Assembly: GCA_001275005.1 (NCBI GenBank)
Contig: JWZX01002584.1
Span: 1 to 13,045 of the forward strand
Length of the DNA stretch: 13,045 bases
Origin: Chrysochromulina tobinii
Lineage: Eukaryota; Haptophyta; Prymnesiales; Chrysochromulinaceae
Direction: 5' to 3'
Positions 1 through 9,000 of this stretch are shown here, one piece after another. The notes below the pieces were generated by a model. It was not told the origin of the DNA. It was given only the letters and a program-made list of their open reading frames with translations, and made no database searches. Position 1 is the stretch's first letter; the number at the start of each line of letters is the position of its first letter. A program made the translations under genes and the position numbers.

Positions 1-54
1 ACTACCGTTTGCGAGACTTCAGTTCGACCATTACCGTTTGCGAGACTTGAGTTC
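1..54 (+). repeat. Left terminal repeats, two copies
   Basis: Two copies of a ~29-bp unit lie at the window edge: ACTACCGTTTGCGAGACTTC and, 29 bp on, a second TACCGTTTGCGAGACTTGAG, each followed by AGTTC or GTTC. They are the reverse complement of the units at 12762-12918 (AAGTCTCACAAACGGTAGT). The series is cut by the window start, so the true number is unknown. They probably are transposase binding sites within the terminal inverted repeat (inference). Confidence 0.8.
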
Positions 55-171
55 ACATCAGGAAACGCGGACATACCAAGGCGCTTTCTCTTCATGGAGT
101 TTTTTTCTCTTTCTCGAACACGAGGCTTTGTCGTCCTGGGACGTTCTGGGGCAATCACAAGTGAATAGGTC

Positions 172-741
172 ATGTCGATCGCGTGGCCCGTGGTTGGGGG
201 TGCTGTCGTTTCCCAAGGATCACTGGTTCGTGTCCGACCTGCATCTCACGCAACGACGTTGTCGTTGTTGTGCAGTCCGCTCGGTGTTGGGAGAGCGTCA
301 ACGCACGCCGAGAGCGAATTCCTGGCGCGTGCAACCGCAGTCCATGGCTGGGTTTTGGATTTTGATAACCAGCACGGCGCTTGGCACATCTTCCTCTTTT
401 GCTTTTTGCGCGACATCTTTATTCCCTCTGAGCACATGGTCGTCATTAGTTGCATACCGACCTCAATGACGTTCGGTGACTTACTCGTCGCCAATCGATG
501 TGGGACTCTGAGATCACTTGTCGACGATTCCGAACTCGAGGCTGAACGGGCAGTGTTACAAGTGGTTGCTTTGCACAGCAAACTACTTCAACTTCAAGAC
601 GAGGACAGCATCAGTGGAGTTCAGTGCGTGACTCAAGTTTGTCGTTATCGTGATTTTTTGTGCTCTTTGCCTGCGGAGGTTTGGCGTCAATACGTCTTTA
701 AGCCTGATCCATCCATGTTACCTTCTTATTTGCTCTCGTGA
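172..741 (+). CDS. Hypothetical open frame, doubtful
   Basis: An ATG-initiated frame of 189 codons ends in TGA at 739-741. The first ~95 codons do not look like protein. From an internal ATG at 466 the last 91 residues have a more natural composition, with a charged segment (SLVDDSELEAER) followed by leucine-rich helical sequence and a Cys-rich stretch near the end. No domain is recognised. It lies inside the left part of the transposon, where no other gene is evident before 2178. It could be an exon or remnant of an accessory gene, or chance. An overlapping minus-strand frame (246-581) has no protein-like features. Confidence 0.2.
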   Translation: MSIAWPVVGGAVVSQGSLVRVRPASHATTLSLLCSPLGVGRASTHAESEFLARATAVHGWVLDFDNQHGAWHIFLFCFLRDIFIPSEHMVVISCIPTSMTFGDLLVANRCGTLRSLVDDSELEAERAVLQVVALHSKLLQLQDEDSISGVQCVTQVCRYRDFLCSLPAEVWRQYVFKPDPSMLPSYLLS

Positions 742-1012
742 TTCACCGACCAGACGGATTAAAAAGCTCGTCTCCGCGTGATCCTCGCCGCGTATCCGTT
801 GGGCGCATCCTCAGGTTGTATAGTATCACTACTTCACATGGGCATCATGGGTATGGTTAGGGTCCGTTGGTGCTAAGAGTGAGCGAGGAACCAGAACATG
901 CAGTGTGGCATGTAGGGGAAGATAATAGTGTGTTGAGCCATGAGCCGTCGGTTCTTTCGCTAGACCGTCGACTCCCGTCTCCGCTTTCATCGCATGTCAG
1001 CTCTCTTCGGAC
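742..1012. other. No recognisable gene
   Basis: Short overlapping frames on both strands (867-1091 plus, 857-1039 minus) have random-looking composition. I see no motif, RNA gene or repeat here. It is probably internal non-coding transposon sequence. Confidence 0.5.
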
Positions 1013-1103
1013 GTTCAAATCTTCGACATATACATCCATGTTAGAGACTCTTCGATGTTCAAATCTCCTTCGACGTATACATCCATGTTAGAATCTTCTT
1101 ATT
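1013..1103 (+). repeat. Short tandem duplication, ~45-bp unit
   Basis: Two adjacent copies begin GTTCAAATCT at 1013 and 1057 and share ATACATCCATGTTAGA. The second copy has a 3-bp insertion after the start and a few substitutions. A further fragment ATCCATGTTA occurs at 711-720. It has no evident coding role and looks like a local slippage or unequal-exchange duplication. Confidence 0.8.
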
Positions 1104-1234
1104 CGCAAGCACCTGATTCGCAGCTCATGTGCCTCTCTGCTCTTGAGCACGAGTATGTCATCTCGATGTTTGCTTTGTCTTTGGTTAGAACATTGGTCAC
1201 AAACATCCTTATGGCATCGGTGCAAAGAACGACA

Positions 1235-1865
1235 CCATGTGCTGCACTGCTTTGCTGCGCGCAAACGCACAGAGGATACTGTCGGATGTGATTTTTCGTG
1301 CGCCTTCCGCAGGCACGCATCGAGAACATGTGTGCCTTGAGAATCTTGCTTGTCGAAGATGAGTTCCAATTGCTCATGTGAACTTGCAGCAAAACATTTG
1401 CCGAATGGAGTTCATGAAGATAGTAGCGCATCTGGATTGGCAGGTGTCTTCCAGAACTCCTACCCGTGTTCTCGTGCGAAGCTCTCGAGTGGTCTTCCAC
1501 CCGTGGTTGTCATCACCATGTTCGCCCCTAGTGCGCTGTATGTGCGCTGTTGGAGTGTTCCACTTCATCGACTGCCAGTTGGTCTTCTTTCAACCGTTAA
1601 CCCGGTTGCACCACTGGGATGTGCTGCACTTGTTTGCTGCGCCAGTATCACCGAGGACACTTGCGGATGTCATTCCCGTGCGCCTTCTGCAGCGCTGGCA
1701 CGCATCAGTGACATGTGCGCCTTGAGGACCATGCTTGTCGAGGATGAGTTCCACACCTGCTTATGCGGCACTCTTGTCATTTCCCTCTTGGCGTTCTTCG
1801 CATCGATGAATGAAGCCTCACCTGCGCAGCCTGATTGGCAGGTGTGTTCCAGAACTGCGCTTGGC
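1235..1865 (+). repeat. Diverged tandem duplication, ~385-bp period
   Basis: Copy A (about 1235-1480) and copy B (about 1617-1865) share blocks in the same order: ATGTGCTGCACT (1237 and 1619), GTGCGCCTTC, GGCACGCATC, TGTGCCTTGAG versus TGCGCCTTGAG, GATGAGTTCCA (1358 and 1743) and GATTGGCAGGTGT (1435 and 1833). Offsets drift from 382 to 398, so indels have accumulated. Read in one frame, both copies give CAAL-CCA followed by ARI--MCALR--LVEDEF with only a 3-nt length difference between blocks. That hints at former coding potential. Copy A has stops (at about 1289 and 1378) and a later frame change; copy B is open as part of the frame 1350-1949. No domain is recognised and no gene is called here. 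Confidence 0.65.
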
Positions 1866-2104
1866 TATACCTGTACGATGCAGCAGAAGTCAGGTCCGAA
1901 GAGACGAAATCTGAGAATGAAAACCTGGAGACACGCTAGGTGGCAGTAGAGGTGGATCGCCCGACCACCGCATCAAAACGGGGTTGACCACGCATCACTA
2001 TATGGACGCATCTCAGGTGCATCTGCTCACAGCGTACGATTCAGCTCCTGGCGCATCTCCACGCAGCGACGTTCGTAGCTCGAGCGCTGCGCCTGTGGTT
2101 ACTA
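1866..2104. other. No recognisable gene
   Basis: Plus-strand sequence after the duplicated block. The frame from 1350 closes at 1947-1949 after a basic, non-domain-like tail. I see no RNA gene, repeat or convincing frame up to the hairpin at 2105. Confidence 0.5.
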
Positions 2105-2146
2105 GCATTTTAGGGGCCCTTTTTGGGGCCCTTTGCCCTGAAATGC
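2105..2146. repeat. Inverted repeat with GC-rich loop
   Basis: The arm GCATTTTAGGG (2105-2115) pairs with CCCTGAAATGC (2136-2146) over 11 bp, with one G-T wobble in the RNA. The 20-nt loop contains two direct copies of GGGGCCCTTT in which GGGCCC is itself palindromic, so alternative foldings exist. It sits about 30 bp before the short open frame at 2178 and could be a promoter-proximal or RNA-level element. The function is not known. Confidence 0.6.
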
Positions 2147-2169
2147 CCGTGGAGTGAGAAAATCACCTC

Positions 2170-2189
2170 ATAATTGAATGGACAATTAT
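2170..2189. repeat. Small AT-rich inverted repeat over the start codon
   Basis: ATAATTG (2170-2176) and CAATTAT (2183-2189) are perfect 7-bp arms around a 6-nt loop. The loop contains the ATG (2178-2180) of the short frame 2178-2330. The local AT content stands out from the GC-rich surroundings. It could be a chance palindrome or a binding site. Confidence 0.4.
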
Positions 2190-2330
2190 ATCAATCCCTA
2201 CCCGATGCTCTCCACTCTCGCCACGGCAGACCTCCCTTCACCAACAGTGCCGTCGCCGTCGCCTCCATGCCTCGCCGTCGTGACCAACGTGCAACGTCTC
2301 CAGCAGTACTCGGCCGCCGTTGATAGGTAG
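2178..2330 (+). CDS. Short ORF or first exon similar to the N-terminal region of the transposase protein
   Basis: An ATG-started frame of 50 codons ends in TAG. Its N-terminal half is proline/serine rich. Its C-terminal end reads PPCLAVVTNVQRLQQYSAAV before DR-stop, which lines up with PP-WVPSNVTAGLEQYSDGVDR in the large protein (about residues 90-111 from its ATG). The DNA also matches there (CAGTACTCGG then CCGTTGATAGG versus GCGTTGACAGG). The frame therefore appears to be a paralogous relic or an expressed exon, not chance. The stop overlaps a possible splice donor (GATAG then GTAGGA at 2328), so the gene may once have continued through an intron, but I see no clear following exon before the convergent SUMO-like gene. 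Function unknown. Confidence 0.45.
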   Translation: MDNYINPYPMLSTLATADLPSPTVPSPSPPCLAVVTNVQRLQQYSAAVDR

Positions 2331-2388
2331 GAACACAAGTACCTCATACTCACCATTCCCCAAAGATGCAACCCGTGTACACCCTGAC

Positions 2389-2779
2389 CTATTCGATGGC
2401 GATCACGCGAAGCGCGTGAACGACCGCGCCGTCCTGCATCTCGAGATCATCCGGGGTCTGTGTCGGAAATAGCTCTTGGCCGTTGTACTGAAAGTACAAC
2501 GAGCCTCGGCTCACGTCGCGGTGGAGCCTTTTGTAGGCCAAAATCAGCTTCTCGAAAGGCGTCGTGCGCTTGCATCTCATGTCTGAGTGCACACCGCACA
2601 TAGGCTCTCTAATTGGTCAACTTGGTGGGACGGCAACCATTGTGGGTCCCAGGGATGGTTTTATGGCGATGCCGCGCACGGGTCACTTTCTCGCCGGGAC
2701 GGCCATCCTCCAGAATCACTTCGATTAAGATGAACTCCGAGGCGTCGCCACAATCTTCACGTACCGTCGCAGAGGCCAT
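2389..2779 (-). CDS. SUMO-like (ubiquitin-fold) protein, two exons
   Basis: The C-terminal exon encodes a clear SUMO-family beta-grasp segment: RCKRTTPFEKLILAYKRL, then LYFQYNGQEL, then the TPDDLEMQDG turn that corresponds to TP--L-MED in SUMO. The frame is closed upstream, but an ATG at 2777-2779 opens MASATVREDCGDASEFILIE and VILEDGRPGEK, which matches the missing first strand and DG turn. The best join is exon 2680-2779, intron 2583-2679 (97 nt; donor GTGCGC, acceptor CACTCAG) and exon 2389-2582, giving 97 residues, the usual SUMO size. An alternative intron 2605-2686 is also in frame. The protein ends VVHALRVIAIE with no C-terminal Gly-Gly, so as read it could not be conjugated unless a further exon follows. 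It would act non-covalently or as a SUMO mimic (inference). It is divergent from the transposase gene across a 316-bp gap. Confidence 0.72.
2583..2679 (-). other. Probable spliceosomal intron in the SUMO-like gene
   Basis: Reading the minus strand, the donor ACCC/GTGCGC and acceptor GCACTCAG/ACATG join two halves of a SUMO-fold protein in frame, and the intron contains in-frame stops. A TTGAC sequence that could serve as branch site lies in it. The exact borders are inferred from protein-fold continuity; the alternative is 2605-2686. Confidence 0.5.
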
Positions 2780-3095
2780 TCTGGCTGCGGATCTTTTGTC
2801 CGGGAGAGGGGATATCGCGCGACGCCATGGCGAACGTCATCGCGCGGAGCTCTGTGCACGAGCGTTTGTTCATGTTAATACACACAAAACGTTTGTTCAC
2901 AGGAAGTTTGCTTTGAGTGTTTCGCCTGCGTGACAAGGTTGTAGAGAAATCTATGTTCGAAAGATAGTAAACAGGGTTGCCAGTACCGTTATCGAGACTT
3001 GAGTTCGTGCGTGGTTTCGTTTTCGAGACTTGCCAGTTCGATAAGGCGCCGCCCGTCGGTGACGGGTTGGGAGCGCGCGTGCGCAACCTTGCTTG
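2780..3095. promoter_or_regulatory. Divergent intergenic region with terminal-motif copies
   Basis: This 316-bp gap lies between the start codons of the SUMO-like gene (minus) and the transposase gene (plus), so it must hold or overlap both promoters. It contains a direct repeat CGTTTGTTCA at 2863-2872 and 2890-2899, whose CGTTTGT core is shared with the terminal motif, and two degenerate terminal-motif copies at 2986-2998 and 3017-3029. The arrangement would let the transposase bind its own promoter (inference). No TATA-like box is convincing. Confidence 0.45.
2982..3039 (+). repeat. Internal degenerate copies of the terminal repeat
   Basis: AGTACCGTTATCGAGACTTG and, 31 bp on, TTTCGTTTTCGAGACTTG, each followed by (CC)AGTTCG, match the left-end unit TACCGTTTGCGAGACTTGAG in the same orientation. 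Spacing (31 bp) is close to the 29 bp at the left edge. This is either an internal regulatory copy or the remnant of an older left terminus. Confidence 0.75.
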
Positions 3096-6000
3096 ATGCG
3101 GAAAAAGAACCGCAACACAGCACCGGATCAAGGAGGTACGGCGTCGTCGGCATCGATGTCATCATCGTCTTCTCCGTCTATGCCTCCTCCTCGAGGTCTG
3201 GCCTCCTCTCCATCGCAATCAAAATGTTCATCTGGAGACGCAGTTCTTCCTGGTGCTGCTGCAGGAGCCGGGGTACATGGTTCTCGTCCAGAAGGTTGTC
3301 GCACGCCGGATGATCAATCCTCGCTCGGTGCATCCATTCCATCCTCGTCGGCGGCACCGTTGCCCCCCGGATGGGTGCCTTCCAACGTGACAGCCGGTCT
3401 CGAGCAGTACTCGGACGGCGTTGACAGGGCTTTCACCGTCAAGGCTGCATGGGAGCTCTACGATCGACGCCTAGCTGGCAGAGGCGTGTTACATGATAAC
3501 TACGCCGGCCTCCTGAAGGACTGGGAGACACGAATGCCTGCCCCCAAGAATCCCGGAGGCTCTAGTTCATCTTCTACGACTCCAGCTGCAAAACCTCCGT
3601 CTCAACCTAGTCATGCTGCGCATGAAGGACGTGGCGGTAAGGCACGCATGACCTCTGATGTGGTTGATACCGGCTCAGTTGCATCTCGTCGACCAGCTCC
3701 TCCTCCTGCTGTACCAGATGGTACTCATGAACATTCGGCGTCCAAGACTCCGTATCGAAAATCCAAATCAGCGTGGTCTATCCACCTCATAACGAATCTT
3801 CAAGTTGATCTCGATGTTCCTCTTGACGGCGTCGAGCCCCTCAGCACGCCGATGCATGATCTCGAGGTTGCCAAAGTCGAAGACGAGGCTATGGTCCACA
3901 ACCGTGAGAAAGAAGTTGCTGCGAGCAACACAGAAGACATCATCAGCTCGTCTGAAGTTTTTCAATGTGCTATCCGGGAGAAGATCAAGGTCACTCACGC
4001 TTCAGTCTTGCAACACGTCGAGGCGGCACCTCTCACGTGCTTACCGGAAACGGTTCAGGTTCTTGTCCGACAACTTCAAAAGGACCGTGCTGAAGAAGCT
4101 GCGTACTTGACATCCTCGGCGTTTGTGGATGAGGCCATGCAGATCTCACGCCATGCGAGCCTGGCTGAGGCGGCAAATACCGAACAAGATGCCATCCGAG
4201 CTGGTCTCCAACGGGGCGCCCACGAGGAACTCCAATACGGCAGCGTGCTAGACTTCACGGGACAACCGGGCGGAAATGTGGTAGACCTCCTCATACGTTC
4301 AAAATGCCCGGCAGCGCTGCGTTCCCTGAGTGGCACAGCGGATACCTGCAAAGTTTATGTCTGCAAATCAATGAACGAACCGGGCGGAAAAGCTGTGAAA
4401 GTCATTCCAGAGTCACAAGAAGGCTCCACATCGGAGGAGAAGAAGAAGGCGAAAAAAGAAAACGGCAGCCGTGTCAAAGACTTCTTCAATCAAGCAGGTT
4501 GTCACTGCATCGTTCAGGCGCAGCTCATAAAGATGGGACAGTTGCGGAGGGGGACATACAAGCAGACCTCCTGGACGAAATTTTTCTACGGACTGGGAAC
4601 TGAGGCCAACCCTACGACCAAAATCGTTCTACCAAATCTTCCCTTTTTGCAATCGTACTCGCATGTGCCTGATGACGACTTCGTCTGGGTGTGCACTCTA
4701 TACAAACCTCATACGTGCTTGGCAACTCCGACACCCCCTCCGAGCTGTGCGGATAACATGTCTTGTGGAGCATCCAACACAGCGAGCACATCGACCATTC
4801 CCAGTTCGGCAGGAGCTCTTTCGTTAGTTCCAGCAGGTAACGGGGGTCGACGTGTCAAAGCGTCGCACCACGTCAGCCTCCTTAAGTCCAAATTCGATGC
4901 TGCGAACTCGCCGTGGAGCGTGGATGACGTCTTCGAAGAAATGCAGCGGCTCGATTCAGCAGCCAACAGAAGAATGGCGTTCGCCGTTCTTAGGGAGTTG
5001 AGGGCACCCAGCATCCTTTCCCCAGCCTTCAACGTCAGCTTGCTGCATGGATTGGCTCACAATCTCGGTGAGCAAGGATTCGGAGTCGCATTCCACATGG
5101 TGAGCGCGTCCACCGTCGCCACCATGATCGTGGACATAGCGAAGAATCAGTACAGAGCTTGGCAAGCGAAGGACCCGGTCGCCAAGTCCGTTCCATTCTC
5201 TGCCGACAATCTAACGACAGTCATCTCCAAGTACAACGAGGACGAGGACCATTCTAACAAGTATGTCATTGGCTGGACTCTGATCCCAAAGAACATGATG
5301 TACGACAATCTGCGGAACTTCATTCCTGTCGATGCGATTGATGGGGCAGCCATGAGAGACGATGCAGCTGGTACAATGTTCATACGGGCGACGAAAGACG
5401 CCAACGAGAACGTCCATCCCATTTCGATCAGTGTCCTGCTTGCGTCCGAGTGCAATGCAGCTCTGAACGCGCATATGACGGCGGAGAATGTGCTCTTGAG
5501 CCAGTCGTCGACACCTGGGATGACGACGAATTCGCCTCTGAACGAGCCCGGAAGAGTGACAATCACAGATGGCGGGCCAGCGCTCATGAGCGTCCAGAAC
5601 GCCATGCATCCTTCCTCCAGCTTATATCGGTGCATGCACCACTTCAAAGCCGAGTTGAGGAAACGATGCAAGCTGAGCCTGCAAATATACGAAGAGCTCT
5701 TGCAAGTGCCTTTCGGACGAGTCGAAGAGGCTGATAAACTGTACGCGAAACTCCCGCCACGCAGCCCGCTTCATAAGATTCCTCGTGAACAAATCTGTCA
5801 GGCGTACCTCCAAGGGTCCTTGTTCGGCATCAAGACCAACAACTTTGCTGAAATCTCAAACCACATGTTTGCAGAGACGCGGAAGCAAAAGGAGCTCTGC
5901 AACTCGTTGCTCGCTGCTGTGGCCGTTCTCAAACGCCGCCATGACGACTTGCGAAGCAAGGTCCTGCATCTGAAAGCGATGCACAATTTTAGGCAAACAG

Positions 6001-9000
6001 CGGCGCTGCTCAGGCCAGATGACACTTGGCCTCAGGATTCCATCACGGAGCCGGTCTTCGTGGAACATAATGCTCTGAAAGCGAAGGCGCAGGACCTCCT
6101 CCGTGTTCAAAAGGCGGACGAGAACAATGATAAGGTGTGGAGAGTGACTCTCAACAGAGAGATTGTTCATGTCGTCGACCTAAACTGCTTCCACACAAGG
6201 CAGTTTCATAAGTTGTGCTCGTGTGGCAAGGGTGGCTTCAGCAACTTGTGGTGCAAGGAAACGGAGGCGGTCTTCAGAGCTATCAATACTGATTGGCGTG
6301 CTTGGGTCCCGTATTGGTGCCGCGCAGACACTTGGGAACGTCAAGTTGGGCCCGACTTCTTTGTCCCCGGGGGCCAGGAAATCATCCGCGGTTTGGTATC
6401 ATGCCATGCGACATCTCAGTTCCTGCAGGCTACTCAACCGGAAATTCGGCCCACTCCAAAAGGACGTCCATCGATCCTCAAGCAGTCTGCAGATGAAAAG
6501 CGGCGCGTTAAGAGCATCATCGAAGACGTTCATTCAGCAACCAAGGCCCAGACTGTCCTTGGACACTTTGCGGCCTCAGGCGGAAAAGGTTACAATCCAG
6601 GTGGAAAGGGCACGTCCAAGACGTGCAGCGTTTGCAAGCAGGTTGGCCACCGTCGAGGTCAGTGCCCTTCAAGAGACCTCGATCTAGCCTCTGTTACGGC
6701 GACAGTTGCTGCAACAGTGGTTGTAACTCGGGAACCACTGACAAACCAAACGCTGCATGAACGTGAGGCCTTCATCAATGGAGTCTTGGTTGACGAGCAC
6801 CCGTCTGACGGAGAGATGGAAGATGCTTCGACTAAGGGACCCGAGAAGGTAGACGAGTCAAGAGCTCAGGAAACAGCTCAGGAAACAGCAGATGGTAGTC
6901 TTCCAGCAAGTTCCAATTCAGTCGCCTCCATCGACGAACGTGTTGAAAGTTTCAGGATGCAAGACTCAGTGTCACACGACGGGCCGACGCTAGAATCGAT
7001 AATGACCTGGGTGGATGGATACATCAAGGCAGTCGACCTCCATGTAGTCTCGATGAGGCAATTGAAGGTGATGCTCGAGACCGAGCTCGGTGCGAAGCAG
7101 GGGTCACACTACGACAGAGAGTGGCTGCGGAAGACAGTGGATGATGTCATCGCTAAGAGTAACAGCGAAGTACCCCCGGAAGAGGCGGAAGAAGCGGCAG
7201 ACGAAGCGGCAGACGAAGCGGCTGACGGCGTCTACATGGAAGCTGACATGACGGTGGATGACAAGGGCGAAGAGTCTGAAGAAGCGGCAGGAGAAGCGGC
7301 AGACGGCGTCAACATGGAAGCGCACATGACGGTGGATGACAAGGGCGCTACGCTGGCCAAGACGGACGAGGCAAACCTTGAGGTGGGCGTCGCTTCTAAG
7401 GAACCTTCAGCAGCGTTACCGAGTTCGACCCTCCCTCCTTTGGAGGCAGGCTCAATCCCAAGCATGACCGTCAAAACCTTACAAATGCACCTCCTCGCAA
7501 TGGGCGTAAGACCGAAGGCTGGTGGCCTCAAAAAAGATTTCGTTGCACAACTTCGCAACGCCTTGCGAGAGCACAATGTTGAGAATGAACTACGACCAGA
7601 ACAAGCGAAATGGGATGATCACGCGGTACGCAAGAATGCCTCGGAGGCGGAGGTTGAGGCGTTCACGAGATCCCTTACCGAAGCTGGGTACGAAGTTTTC
7701 GACGTCGTCGGAGATGGAGCATGCTTCTTCCGGTGCTTGGCTGTGCACTTTGACTTCGACGAGCATCAGCACGCGAAGTACAGGGACTTCGTCGTCGCTA
7801 AACTCCCTGAGCACGTACATGTCATCGCTGAGGTTTTGAAGCGCCGAGACGGCGAAAGTACAGAAGAAGCCATGGAGTGGTTTCGAGCCCAGATGGCCGT
7901 AGCAGATGAATGGGTGTCCGAAGAAGGCCTTCTTCTCACCGCTTTGGCTCTCGAGGTCGACCTAGTCGTGCACGACTCAACTCGAAAGGAGCCAACACGG
8001 TATGCCACTCCCTTCAAGACTCCGTATCTAAACCCCACGATTCATGTCATGTACGACGGAGAACACTACAAGTACTTGCGTCCCTCGAAGGCAGATGAAA
8101 GGCCAACTTATCCTGCGCGTTCAGACTACGGGCACTATAATGATAACGTTGCTCAAGCCCGTTTTGATAAGGACATACGAAGATGGGCTCGTCATTGCTC
8201 AAAACACGACGAGGCGGAAGAAGCTTGGAAGAGGCGACAAACGGAATGGGTGTCTGGTGCCTCTCAGACTGGTAGCTCGACAACCAAGGACTCTCACTCT
8301 CAAAAAGATTCAGATCGCAAGGCACAAGACCAACCAGCACCTGCAGTTCTCGAAAAAAGTTGGAGAACCAAGCCTGGTGGTCGATTGAGCTCCTTCTTCA
8401 TCATTGGACCAGATCCTCATCAGGAATGCCCATGGTCCTTTCACCTGCGGTATGAGCTGGATGGATCCGAGAAGGGCTGCCTTTTGATGCGTGGCGCCCA
8501 AGAGCTGAATCCAGATCAAGCATTTCAGGATGTGGTGCCTTTGGATGAAACCTCTCCTTTCCAGCCGAATTCGACGCTCTCCTCGTTTTGGACAATCATG
8601 CACACATCACCGGCGAAAGACAACACGTTCTACTTCGTACGAAAGCGTGGTGGCGCATGCGATGGTGTCATGCTGTTGAGACGGATGCAAAGGAAACATT
8701 CCAGGGAGAAGGCCATTATCCTCGAGATCGTGCGCTGTTGCGCGTCCGGGGCAAAAGGAAACGGCGCGTTGCTTGTCTTTCAACTATGTACCCTCCTATT
8801 CATATTGGAGCCCAACACCAAGATTCGCGTCAACATCGGAGGATGCAAGGCGGAGTCGAAGGCATTCTGGGAGAAAGTGGGCTTCTCCGCGGATGGTGCA
8901 GTGGACGTGGCGGAGTTCGCGCAGGCATCTTACGCCTCAACATCAGCCCTCTTGTCTGACGTATCTGCCGAGTCCTCCCCCAAAAGAGCCAGGAAGGAGA

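Noticed and set aside
3093-3095. TTG as start of the large protein
   Set aside because: A eukaryotic gene would use the ATG immediately after it at 3096; no ribosome binding site supports TTG.
2613-3131. Open frames 2613-2933 (plus) and 2757-3131 (minus)
   Set aside because: They cross the SUMO-like exon, intron and intergenic repeats and read as random sequence in those frames.
5147-5671. Minus-strand open frames of 132-174 codons inside the transposase gene
   Set aside because: They lie opposite the DDE core, whose motifs are all on the plus strand, and their translations have no domain-like features.
6600-6680. Retrovirus/retrotransposon Gag from the CCHC zinc knuckle
   Set aside because: There is no reverse transcriptase, integrase or protease of retroelement type. 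MULE transposases often carry a CCHC knuckle after the SWIM region.
7026-7165. A second SAP/DEK-C-like motif at residues ~1312-1355
   Set aside because: The helix pattern (SMRQLKVMLE ... WLRKTVDDVI) is suggestive but too weak to call separately from the better SAP motif at ~1455-1492.
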